A DNA stretch of 64,000 nt from Spirochaetales bacterium (GTDB lineage Bacteria; Spirochaetota; Spirochaetia; Sphaerochaetales; Sphaerochaetaceae). A program made the translations under genes and the position numbers. The stretch is taken from the NCBI GenBank assembly GCA_018433865.1, contig JAHDQJ010000003.1, positions 186,001-250,000 on the forward strand, read 5' to 3'. The notes beneath the pieces are model-generated. The model searched no databases, was not told the DNA's origin, and worked only from the letters and a program-made list of their open reading frames with translations. Below, in pieces: positions 18,623 through 26,136 of this stretch (positions are counted from its first letter, which is position 1; each line of letters begins with the position of its first letter).

Positions 18623-20998
18623 TCAGAATTCCACGTAGGTCTTTCCGTACCCACCGTCCTCGGGCCGTGCGAAGTAATAGGAGGAGACTCCTTTCTCATG
18701 CCTGAGGTAATCGTGTATGCCCCGTGCAAGGATTCCATCACCCATACCGTGGATGATGGAGAAGCTTCCGATCGAGTGGACAAGTGCCCCCTCGATCTGG
18801 CTCTTCACCACCTCGAGTGCCTGGTCGAGCGTCATACCACGCACATCGACCGTTGGCAAGGGTACGACAGAACGGGACTCATAGGAGATGGACACCTTCT
18901 TCTGTTCCTTGGCCCGCCTTGACGACACGTGCCTGAGATCCCGCTCGTGCATCGGGAACTTCATCGGTCCGATCGCGACGAGCCACTTGCCTTGCTTCTC
19001 CTTCCTGACAATCCGGCCTTCCCGCTTGTGCGGTCCGGCAAGCACATCCATGCCTACCTCGAATCCCCCTTCCTCGGGTGTTTCCTCTTCAAGGACCTTC
19101 CGTTCCAGTTCCTGTACCTTCTGCTCACTCACCGTGCGCTGTTGCTCAAGCGAGGTGATGAATGATTTCACCTTCTTCGTCTTCTCGCGTGTGATCTCTC
19201 CTTCCCGCAGCTGTGCCACCAGGTTCTCAAGCTCGCTTCGCTTCTCATCGATGAACCGGGACAGGTCACCGATCTGCTCGTGCCTGAGGAGCTGTTCCTG
19301 CTGTTTCAGTTGCAAGTCCTTGAGATCCATCCTCCGCACCTGCTCCTGCAACTGCCGGGCACGATCGTCCAGGGCCCTCGCACGCAATTCCGACTCCCGT
19401 CTTTTCTGCTCAAGCTCCCTGATGATCGTGGATATCTCAACCATCTCAGAACCGATGTACCGTTTGGCTTGGTCCACCACCTCCGGGGGAATTCTCATGC
19501 GGACGGCAGTATCGATGGCGTGGCTCTCTCCCGGCAGCCCTGCGATGATGCGGAATGTCGGCTCATGGGTGTTGTCATCGAACTCCATCGATGCATTCAC
19601 CAGGTGCGGGTGTGCATAGGCATATTGCTTCAACACACTGTGGTGGCTGGTGACGAGTGTCAACGCACCGTGGTCGACGCAATATTCGAGGATAGCCCGC
19701 GCAAGGGCCGAACCCTCAACCGGATCGGTTCCGCTGCCTAGTTCATCAAGCACGAGCAGGGAATCGGAGGTGCAGGAGGTCAGTATCCTCCCGATATTCT
19801 GCATGTGACCGCTGAAGGTCGATAACGATCTCTCGATCGACTGGTCGTCCCCGATGTCGGTGAATACCGAACGAAAGAGCGGGAGGACGGTCCCCTCAGC
19901 TGCAGGAACGAAGTAGAGGAACTGGTGCATGAGCACGAACAGGCCGACGGTCTTGATCGTGACCGTCTTTCCTCCAGCGTTCGGACCGCTGATCACGACG
20001 GCCTTGATGCCCTCGTCCAGCTCGATGGTGATGGGGACCGCACGTTCCTTCAGAAGCGGATGCCGGGCCTGGAGCAGCAGCAGGTGACCGTCGGTGCTTG
20101 CCGAAGGGCGGCAACACTGGTAGCGCATCACGTAGCGGGCACGGGCATACAGCGAGTCTGCCCACCGGACCTGTTCGGTCAACCTGACCAGCTTGTCCAG
20201 CTGTGCATGTACTTTCAGCGACAGGTCGGCGAGTATCCGTGCGATTTCAATCTGGATCTGCTGCTGTGCCATCACGACCTGGTTGTTCAGCTCGACCAGA
20301 CGGTAGGGTTCCATGAACACGGTCGCACCGGATGAGCTGGTTGAGTGCACGAGTCCCTCAAGGGTCGAACGCTGGTCGTTTCGTACGGGCAGGACGACAC
20401 GACCGTCCCTGAACAGCGGTTGGACGGTGGAGGCACCTTCGTGATGCGTCCTGAGGAAATCAGTGCTGTATGATTGGCGTTCGGATCGCCGCTTCTCAAA
20501 TTCGCGTGTCAGCCTGACGATCGCAGGGTGGCTCGGTTTCACCACACCCGGTGCCTCCAAGGTATCGAGGAGGACTTTGGCAAGGGTCGCAAGATCAGGA
20601 TCGAACGGCTCGAAAAGGGTTCCTGCCGGTTTCACCGGTTCGTCCGAAGTCGGTTCTCCAGGCATCTTGCGCGGCATGCGGCAATATTCCGTGAACAGAC
20701 GTGCCGCCTCAAGGTATTGCGCTACGGTATACAGCGACTCGCCATCCAGCCTTCCGCCGACCAGGTGCAGCTGATCAAGCACCTCGGAGACAGGAGGGAA
20801 CGGGATCGGCGAATCCTTTCCATACGTGGTGAGCGAGATGAGATCCTCCACGATGTCCTGCCTGTAAGAAATTTCTTGCTGATCATGCAGGAAACCTTGC
20901 GATCGCAGCTCTTCGCGCCCCTCCTCCGAGAGGCAGTACCTGGCCAGTTCCTCGAGCACCTGGGGAAACTGCAGGTCCTGTATTGTCCGTTCGTCCAT
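18623..20998 (-). CDS. mutS2: Endonuclease MutS2
   Basis: About 791 residues. MutS core and clamp domains without the N-terminal mismatch-recognition domain are followed by an ABC-type ATPase with GPNAGGKTVTIK near residue 340 and LVLDELGSGTDPVEG. A long coiled coil spans about 510-640, a small KOW-like segment (GMDVLAGPHKREG) comes next, and a C-terminal Smr nuclease domain carries DVRGMTLDQAL and IHGMGDGIL. MutS2 acts on branched DNA in recombination control and, in some species, on collided ribosomes. The ATG at 20998 is better placed than the one at 21004, since GAGG lies 6 nt before it. It follows rsgA by 8 bp and is probably cotranscribed with it. Confidence 0.96.
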   Translation of the reverse strand: MDERTIQDLQFPQVLEELARYCLSEEGREELRSQGFLHDQQEISYRQDIVEDLISLTTYGKDSPIPFPPVSEVLDQLHLVGGRLDGESLYTVAQYLEAARLFTEYCRMPRKMPGEPTSDEPVKPAGTLFEPFDPDLATLAKVLLDTLEAPGVVKPSHPAIVRLTREFEKRRSERQSYSTDFLRTHHEGASTVQPLFRDGRVVLPVRNDQRSTLEGLVHSTSSSGATVFMEPYRLVELNNQVVMAQQQIQIEIARILADLSLKVHAQLDKLVRLTEQVRWADSLYARARYVMRYQCCRPSASTDGHLLLLQARHPLLKERAVPITIELDEGIKAVVISGPNAGGKTVTIKTVGLFVLMHQFLYFVPAAEGTVLPLFRSVFTDIGDDQSIERSLSTFSGHMQNIGRILTSCTSDSLLVLDELGSGTDPVEGSALARAILEYCVDHGALTLVTSHHSVLKQYAYAHPHLVNASMEFDDNTHEPTFRIIAGLPGESHAIDTAVRMRIPPEVVDQAKRYIGSEMVEISTIIRELEQKRRESELRARALDDRARQLQEQVRRMDLKDLQLKQQEQLLRHEQIGDLSRFIDEKRSELENLVAQLREGEITREKTKKVKSFITSLEQQRTVSEQKVQELERKVLEEETPEEGGFEVGMDVLAGPHKREGRIVRKEKQGKWLVAIGPMKFPMHERDLRHVSSRRAKEQKKVSISYESRSVVPLPTVDVRGMTLDQALEVVKSQIEGALVHSIGSFSIIHGMGDGILARGIHDYLRHEKGVSSYYFARPEDGGYGKTYVEF

Positions 20999-21006
20999 AA
21001 CCATCC

Positions 21007-21948
21007 TCAGCGTCGATCGCTTTCCCAGCTTTCCGGCCGGTCTTCGATCGATGCGATCATCCGCAGGTAGCTTTCATACCTATCGGGGTGTATCATGCCC
21101 TTTTCCAGCGCATCCTTGACTGCACAACCGGGTTCATGATCATGCAAACAAGGCTGAAATGAGCATTTCTGAGCAAGATTTCTGAATTCAGGAAAAGAAT
21201 CAGCCAGCACGTGCGGATCTTCGTGGGGAACGAGCAGCTCACGCATGCCGGGTGTGTCGACAACCCTGAAGGTGCGTGCATCCAGCATGATCGCGTGGTT
21301 GGTGGTGTGCCGGCCCCGATGGAACTTGCTGGAGATCTCTCCGGTCCTTTGCATTTCGTCCTCTCCGAGCAGGGCGTTGGTGATCGTAGACTTGCCAACA
21401 CCGGACTGTCCGATCAGTGCGACCGTCAATCCCGCGAGACGCGCTCGCAGAGCGATGATGCCTGCTTGGTCGAACGCACTCATCGCGAAGATCTCGTACC
21501 CCAGCTCCCCATATAGCCGGAACCGCTGTTCCTCTTCCCCTGTCAGTGCCAGGTCACACTTGTTCAGCACGATCATGACGGGAATCTTGTGGGAACATGC
21601 GATCGCCCGGTCGATGAACCGGGGACGGAAAGGAGGATCGTTGGTACTCGTGATGCAGAGGATCCGGTCCATGTTGGCAACCAATGTCTGGTTCACCTGT
21701 CGCTTGGCATTCCACCGTGCAAAGCTGTTGCGTCGTTCGAGCCGCGACAGCACCATCCCGTCATGTGTGTAGATGACCCGGTCCCCGACGGCGAGCGGAT
21801 TATAGGAATCCTCGACATCCTGCAGGACCTTCCCCTTGATGCGGCAGAAGACGGGAGTCGCGGTAGAGAGTTCCTGTGCTTGCTCCACAGGAACCACGGT
21901 GTAGATATTGTTGATGCCTCGCGTGATCACCCCGATGCGTTCGCTCAT
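21007..21948 (-). CDS. rsgA: Ribosome small subunit-dependent GTPase RsgA
   Basis: A 313-residue circularly permuted GTPase for late 30S assembly. It has an N-terminal OB-fold, then the G motifs in permuted order: NKCD, GQSGVGKST, the RHTTNHAIML switch and DTPGM. A C-terminal zinc-binding motif CSFQPCLHDHEPGC follows. All key residues are present. There is no Shine-Dalgarno sequence; instead a -10 box TAGAGT lies exactly 6 nt upstream of the ATG, so the mRNA is predicted to be leaderless. mutS2 follows in the same direction. Confidence 0.97.
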   Translation of the reverse strand: MSERIGVITRGINNIYTVVPVEQAQELSTATPVFCRIKGKVLQDVEDSYNPLAVGDRVIYTHDGMVLSRLERRNSFARWNAKRQVNQTLVANMDRILCITSTNDPPFRPRFIDRAIACSHKIPVMIVLNKCDLALTGEEEQRFRLYGELGYEIFAMSAFDQAGIIALRARLAGLTVALIGQSGVGKSTITNALLGEDEMQRTGEISSKFHRGRHTTNHAIMLDARTFRVVDTPGMRELLVPHEDPHVLADSFPEFRNLAQKCSFQPCLHDHEPGCAVKDALEKGMIHPDRYESYLRMIASIEDRPESWESDRR

Positions 21949-21954
21949 GCGACC

Positions 21955-21983
21955 ACTCTACCGACAATCGTGCGCATGTGCAA
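21955..21983 (-). promoter_or_regulatory. Promoter of rsgA (predicted leaderless)
   Basis: TTGCAC (21978-21983), a 17-bp spacer and TAGAGT (21955-21960) on the minus strand. The -10 is followed by GGTCGC and then the rsgA ATG, placing +1 at or next to the A of the start codon. Confidence 0.6.
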
Positions 21984-21992
21984 GTTATTCGC

Positions 21993-22021
21993 TTTACAGG
22001 GCTTCCCCTATTTGGTAGGCT
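21993..22021 (+). promoter_or_regulatory. Promoter of the pentapeptide gene (predicted leaderless)
   Basis: TTTACA (21993-21998), a 17-bp spacer and TAGGCT (22016-22021) on the plus strand, then CCAATC and the ATG at 22028. No ribosome-binding sequence precedes the ATG. It is back to back with the rsgA promoter, 9 bp separating the two -35 boxes. Confidence 0.6.
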
Positions 22022-22027
22022 CCAATC

Positions 22028-22609
22028 ATGTTCAAATGCGTACCCTGTGCAGTGGATGGATGCAAGCGCTATGCCCTCGAGGAGATGTATACGTGTCTCC
22101 AGCATGCACAGAACAGCGCCGAGGTACTCCAGTCGCTGATCTTCACCCTCACCGACTCGCACCGTCATCGCGATATCGTGATGACCGATGTCCGCCTCAA
22201 AGATGTCGATTTCTCCAAGGTACATCTGACTACCTGCGATTTCGCACGCTGCGTGTTCGAACGGGTCGATTTCTCGGATGCGAAGGTCCAGGCATGTTTC
22301 TTCGATTTCTGCATCTTCGAGGATTGTACCTTCGACGGGTGTGATGCCCGCCACTCCGTGGTCGCGGGATCCAAGCTGTTGAACTGCTCATTCAAGGATT
22401 CGCTGCTCATCCACACGAATTTCATGGGGATCGATGCACATGACTGCGACTTCAGCTCTTCCGATCTCTATTCGTCGAGCTTCTGCTCATCCCACCTGGT
22501 GAATGTCAGGTTCATCGATTGCAACCTGAAGAGTGCGGACTTCCGGTTCACCGAGCGCATGGGGGTTTCGTTCAAGTACTCCAACTATGAGGAGGCGAGC
22601 TTCTCGTAA
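22028..22609 (+). CDS. Pentapeptide-repeat protein with N-terminal Cys/His cluster
   Basis: 193 residues. The first 26 hold a compact Cys4-x2-Cys7-x4-Cys12 group and Cys23-x2-His26, which could bind zinc. From about residue 55 the sequence follows the pentapeptide pattern A(D/N)(L/F)xx, for example DVDFSKVHLTTCDFARCVF and FIDCNLKSADF, predicting a right-handed beta-helix of roughly five coils. Many repeat positions carry Cys. The function is unknown; such helices often mimic DNA or serve as protein-binding rods, but nothing here points to a target. A leaderless start is predicted. The MBL-fold gene follows after 5 bp, so the two are probably cotranscribed. Confidence 0.8.
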   Translation: MFKCVPCAVDGCKRYALEEMYTCLQHAQNSAEVLQSLIFTLTDSHRHRDIVMTDVRLKDVDFSKVHLTTCDFARCVFERVDFSDAKVQACFFDFCIFEDCTFDGCDARHSVVAGSKLLNCSFKDSLLIHTNFMGIDAHDCDFSSSDLYSSSFCSSHLVNVRFIDCNLKSADFRFTERMGVSFKYSNYEEASFS

Positions 22610-22614
22610 TTGCC

Positions 22615-23229
22615 GTGAAAGTATTCTTCCACTTCTCTCTCAACGAATATGCGAACACCTATCTCATCGGTCCCGAGGATGGAGGAGACGCGATCCTGAT
22701 CGATCCCGGCCATATCGACCTGGAGCTCATCGAAAGGATCGAGAGCAACCGCTTCACGATCGCCCACGTCCTGCTGACCCATCGTCACGCCGCGCATACC
22801 GAGGGACTCGGCACCTTGGTGAAGATCTATGATCCGACCGTATATGCCGGTTCGCCCAGTGTGTACGACCATCCCGTACGCGCGGTACAGGACCGTGCCA
22901 TCATGGACCTCTCCGGAATAACGGTGGAAGCGATCCAGATCCCCGGCCACACCATGGATTCGTTCGTCTACCGAATCGGAAACTCCCTGTTCACCGGAGA
23001 CGTCCTCTATGCAGGCAGGATCGGCAGTACGAACGGTGTAATGGAGAAGGCTTTGCTGCTGAAGGGGATCAAGAATCGGCTGTTGACCTTGGATGAACGG
23101 TTCCTGATCTTCCCCGGGCACGGCACGATCTCGGCGCTGAAGATTGAGAAGCTCTTCAATCGGGAACTGATTGATGCCATGGCGATCGATGACCTCGAGC
23201 AGCTGAGCCACCCGTCCATCCTCACTTGA
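22615..23229 (+). CDS. MBL-fold metallo-hydrolase (glyoxalase II-like)
   Basis: A 204-residue metallo-beta-lactamase-fold protein. The first metal motif reads T-H-R-H-A-A-H (His56, His58, Ala60, His61), so the Asp normally found in HxHxDH is replaced by Ala. The other ligands are in place: PGHT, FTGDVLY and FPGHG. Loss of the Asp would weaken the second metal site, so activity may differ from glyoxalase II; no substrate can be named. The start is GTG at 22615; no good ribosome site is near, and reinitiation after the pentapeptide gene 5 bp upstream is likely. The 3' end overlaps the convergent rluD by 8 bp. Confidence 0.85.
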   Translation: MKVFFHFSLNEYANTYLIGPEDGGDAILIDPGHIDLELIERIESNRFTIAHVLLTHRHAAHTEGLGTLVKIYDPTVYAGSPSVYDHPVRAVQDRAIMDLSGITVEAIQIPGHTMDSFVYRIGNSLFTGDVLYAGRIGSTNGVMEKALLLKGIKNRLLTLDERFLIFPGHGTISALKIEKLFNRELIDAMAIDDLEQLSHPSILT

Positions 23230-24205
23230 GCGGTTTCTGTTCCTTGCCGATCAGATGCAAGAGCACTGCCTTGAAGCGCGCAGGCATCGGTGCCCGGAAT
23301 CTCATGCGCTGCTTCGTGCGCGGATGATCCAACGCGAGCGAGAACGCATGCAACATCAGCGTTGCATCGGGAAAACGCGAGTCACGCTTCCCATAGAGCG
23401 GATCACCGAGTATCGGGCAGCCGATCGAGCGAAAGTGTACCCGTATCTGGTGTGTCCGTCCGGTCAGCAGGCGGACACGGACCAGGGCATGGTACTCCCA
23501 TTGCCGCAGCACGAGATAATCGGTCACGGCATGCTTGCCCCGCCCTTCCCGACCGACCGTGAATTTTTTCCGGTCACGTGAATCCCGAACCAACATGGTT
23601 TCGATCCTCCCGCGTTTGCGCGACGGGCGTCCGCACACGATCGCGATGTAATGCTTTTCCACGGTCCGGTCCTTGAACTGTCCTGACAGCTCCTGGTGAC
23701 TTTCCCTGTTCAAAGCGATCGCCATGACGCCGCTGGTCTCCTTGTCGAGCCGGTGCACGATGCCGGGACGCAACGATGTCCGTTCGGTCTCCTCATCATC
23801 GGCGTCCTCTTCTCCCTGCTTGAGCGTGAAAAACGATTCGCCGTACCGATGTACCAATGCATTGACCACAGTCCCGTCGGGATTGCCTGCACCCGGATGC
23901 ACGACAAGTCCCTGGGGCTTGTGGATCACCAGCAGGTCCTCATCCTCATGCAATACGTCCAGCGCGATGGATTGGCCTTCGATACGATCGAATACGCTTT
24001 CGGTCCATTCGACGCATACCGTATCGCCCTCGGCCAACCGCTTGCTCTTCTTTGCCGGATTTCCATTCACGACAATGCTCGTACCCTCGTCCGAAGCAGC
24101 GGAACGGGGAAACTCGGGACAATGGGTCGCGATCCACCGATCCACCCGCATTCCCTCATCCGGCGATTCCACCCTTTTTTCGAACCGGCGTGCGATATCA
24201 GCCAT
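23222..24205 (-). CDS. rluD: RluA/RluD family pseudouridine synthase
   Basis: About 327 residues. An S4-like RNA-binding domain (about 15-70, MRVDRWIATHCPEF ... VVNGNPAKKS) is shorter in its central helix than usual. The catalytic domain has the motif RPGIVHRLDKETSGVM with the nucleophilic Asp, then LLTGRTHQIRVH and PILGDPLYG. It probably modifies 23S rRNA; which uridines cannot be decided here. The ATG at 24205 shares its A with the stop of the small upstream gene (TGATG), showing translational coupling, so the longer upstream frame is not used. Between the two domains, a short acidic insertion (GEEDADDEE) is unusual. Confidence 0.93.
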   Translation of the reverse strand: MADIARRFEKRVESPDEGMRVDRWIATHCPEFPRSAASDEGTSIVVNGNPAKKSKRLAEGDTVCVEWTESVFDRIEGQSIALDVLHEDEDLLVIHKPQGLVVHPGAGNPDGTVVNALVHRYGESFFTLKQGEEDADDEETERTSLRPGIVHRLDKETSGVMAIALNRESHQELSGQFKDRTVEKHYIAIVCGRPSRKRGRIETMLVRDSRDRKKFTVGREGRGKHAVTDYLVLRQWEYHALVRVRLLTGRTHQIRVHFRSIGCPILGDPLYGKRDSRFPDATLMLHAFSLALDHPRTKQRMRFRAPMPARFKAVLLHLIGKEQKPLK

Positions 24206-24519
24206 CAGTCTTGCATCTCCCCGATGATATAATCGGCGAGGGCCACGACGATCGCGAGGGCACCTGCGATACCGATCACGGCGAGTGAGTCGGTGAAAGG
24301 ATCGTCGGAAAACGTCCCTGCTCCCAGCCCTCTCGCCGTCGCATACGTCAATCCTGTCAAGCCGAGCGTGATCGGCAATGCGCCGAATGCGAGCGTCTCC
24401 GCCCGTCGCAGCTTGATGCTCCACTGCGGAAACTCATCGGGAGCATAGGGAACATAGTCGGCGAAGACCGGTTGCAGCACGAGAAGTACGAGCAAGAGCA
24501 GCGCAATGTACCTCTTCAT
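24205..24519 (-). CDS. Small exported/membrane protein of unknown function
   Basis: 104 residues with a clear signal peptide (MKRYIALLLLVLLVLQPVFA). Two further hydrophobic segments follow, at about 43-65 and 79-97. A middle motif KLRRAETLAFGALPITLG resembles conserved hypotheticals I recall from other spirochaetes, but I cannot name a family. It is wedged between yggS (4-bp ATGA overlap) and rluD (1-bp overlap), so the three are coupled. A periplasmic or inner-membrane location is likely. Confidence 0.7.
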   Translation of the reverse strand: MKRYIALLLLVLLVLQPVFADYVPYAPDEFPQWSIKLRRAETLAFGALPITLGLTGLTYATARGLGAGTFSDDPFTDSLAVIGIAGALAIVVALADYIIGEMQD

Positions 24520-25205
24520 CGATAGTCCCTCGCCCCGAATATCGCGGTTCCGACCCGTACCACGGTGGAGCCCTCCTTGATCGCCCAGGGGAAATCCTGG
24601 CTCATCCCCATGGAGAGGGTGGCAAACGAGAGGTCGGGATATCGGTCGGCACTGCGTTGTCCAAGCTCACGCAACGAAGCGAACGCACTGCGAACCCGCT
24701 TCTCGTCGTCGCTGAGGGGACCGATCGTCATCAGGCCGCACACGCGTACCCATTGCATGGAAGCGGCTGCTTCCACGGCCTCGAAATAGGAGAGCTCATC
24801 GGTGAAACCCGATTTCGCACTCTCGGCCGAGGTGTTGACCTCAAACAGGATATCGATGCGCTTGCCCAGCTTGCTGGCTTCGGTTTCGATGAGCCGCAGC
24901 AGTTTCAGCGAATCCACAGAGTCGATGGCATCCACCAGTTGCACGGCCTTTTTCACTTTGTTCGATTGCAGATGTCCGATCAGATGGAGTTCCGACCCGA
25001 CTCGATCAAAGGGGAATTTCTGTTGGATTTCCTGGACGCGATTCTCCCCGAACAGCGTCTGTCCGCATCGCATGGCTTCTTCCACCGCTTCATACGGATG
25101 TGTCTTCGAGACGGCCATCAGATGGACCGGGTCGGTCCTTCCCGCTTCGTTCCGTGCATGTTCGATTTCATCGAGGATCCGTTGCAATCGATTTTTCATG
25201 TCCAT
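24516..25205 (-). CDS. yggS: YggS-type PLP homeostasis protein
   Basis: A 229-residue alanine-racemase-fold protein that binds pyridoxal phosphate and buffers PLP and amino/keto-acid pools. The PLP lysine is in MAVSKTHP near residue 38. LFGENRVQE, HLIGHLQSNK and LSMGMSQDFPWAI near the C-terminus (phosphate loop) are all present. The ATG at 25205 with AGGAAGG 8 nt upstream fits family length (about 230) better than the longer frame. It heads a three-gene coupled unit with the small membrane protein and rluD. Confidence 0.95.
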   Translation of the reverse strand: MDMKNRLQRILDEIEHARNEAGRTDPVHLMAVSKTHPYEAVEEAMRCGQTLFGENRVQEIQQKFPFDRVGSELHLIGHLQSNKVKKAVQLVDAIDSVDSLKLLRLIETEASKLGKRIDILFEVNTSAESAKSGFTDELSYFEAVEAAASMQWVRVCGLMTIGPLSDDEKRVRSAFASLRELGQRSADRYPDLSFATLSMGMSQDFPWAIKEGSTVVRVGTAIFGARDYR

Positions 25206-25295
25206 AGGTCCAGCCTTCCTTCTCGCCCTGCCCGCGTTTCCATCTTGGGTTTCATCATGATGAGCATACCCGAAGCACACTCGGTGAGCAACCGT

Positions 25296-25862
25296 TCAAA
25301 AGTGTTCGCTGAAGGCAACGTACATCATTGCATCCTGGTAGCCGAGCATGTCCGCACGGTAGTAGTGGTGCAGCGGGCCTGCTTCCAAGAGCATGCCGGC
25401 CTTGCGCATCACCTTGCCCGAGGCGGTGTTGGCTACAGAATGGCAAGCTTCGATCCTGTGGAACCCCGCCCGTTCCAGTCCGAAATCGAGTACGGCAGTC
25501 AGCGATTCGGTCGCGTACCCTTGGTTCCATGCATGCTTGGCGATACAATAGCCTGCCTCTCCCCTGTTGTCGTGGAGGCTCTGTATCTCCAGTCCTATCG
25601 AACCGATGGTGCGGTCATCGGAACGACGCACGATCGCCCAGTGGAAGAACGGCGGTCTGCGTGATTCTTCTATCCATCGCGTGATGACCTTCCGCGATTC
25701 CTCGATGTCCGAGTGTGCGGCAAACCGAAGGAAACGGGTCACCTCGGTATCCGAAGCCCACGAGAACAACGCAGGTGCATCCTCAAGGACGAACGGTCGC
25801 AAGAGGAGACGTGATGTGGTCAGCAGTGGCGAGCTCATGTGCTTGATGGTGGTTCCTGGCAT
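25296..25862 (-). CDS. GNAT family N-acetyltransferase (RimJ/RimL-like)
   Basis: About 188 residues with the RimJ/RimL-type pattern: an N-terminal LLTTSRLLLRPF strand, an EAGYCIAKHAWNQGYATESL acetyl-CoA-binding region, and the C-terminal HSVANTASGKVMRKAGML motif. It probably acetylates a protein N-terminus or a small amine using acetyl-CoA; the substrate cannot be told. The ATG at 25862 has AGGGAG about 6 nt upstream; a later ATG at 25838 (MSSPLL) is possible. It lies 90 bp upstream of yggS and about 75 bp downstream of tRNA-Val. Confidence 0.85.
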   Translation of the reverse strand: MPGTTIKHMSSPLLTTSRLLLRPFVLEDAPALFSWASDTEVTRFLRFAAHSDIEESRKVITRWIEESRRPPFFHWAIVRRSDDRTIGSIGLEIQSLHDNRGEAGYCIAKHAWNQGYATESLTAVLDFGLERAGFHRIEACHSVANTASGKVMRKAGMLLEAGPLHHYYRADMLGYQDAMMYVAFSEHF

Positions 25863-25936
25863 GTGCTTCTCCCTGGTCTTGCATATCATCATGCGAGCAA
25901 GAGCGTCCGCTGTCAACACGGTGCCAGGAGATAGCA

Positions 25937-25958
25937 AAGGCTGCCTTGCGGCAGCCTT
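25937..25958 (-). terminator. Terminator-like hairpin after tRNA-Val
   Basis: A perfect 9-bp stem AAGGCTGCC/GGCAGCCTT with a 4-nt loop lies directly downstream of the tRNA (minus strand). It is followed only by TTTGCT, so the U-tract is weak. Confidence 0.6.
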
Positions 25959-25961
25959 GAC

Positions 25962-26033
25962 TGGGGGGTGAGGGATTTGAACCCACGACAGCCTGCTTGT
26001 AAGGCAGGAGCTCTCCCACTGAGCTAACCCCCC
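25962..26033 (-). tRNA. tRNA-Val (anticodon UAC)
   Basis: 72 nt on the minus strand. The acceptor stem GGGGGGT pairs with ACCCCCC. The D-arm begins TTAGCTCAGT. The anticodon stem CCTGC/GCAGG closes loop CTTACAA with anticodon TAC, and the T-arm contains GGGTTCAAATCC. After the discriminator A the genome reads GTC, so CCA is not encoded. Confidence 0.95.
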
Positions 26034-26108
26034 GGGGTATCGGAGAAGAACCTACCATGACAGCGCCGCGATTGTCAACCAAGTCGTATGGGTAGGTTCA
26101 ACTTTATG

Positions 26109-26117
26109 TGGTATGAT
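26109..26117 (+). promoter_or_regulatory. Extended -10 promoter of the class II aldolase gene
   Basis: TGG-TATGAT (a TGn extended -10) lies 19 bp upstream of the ATG. No good -35 is seen. AGGAGG precedes the gene, so the leader would be very short. Confidence 0.45.
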
Positions 26118-26136
26118 CGGATGACAGGAGGCCCGA

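Noticed and set aside
25937-25958. Hairpin as an attachment-site remnant next to tRNA-Val
   Set aside because: There is no integrase and no second copy of the tRNA 3' end; a terminator is the simpler reading.
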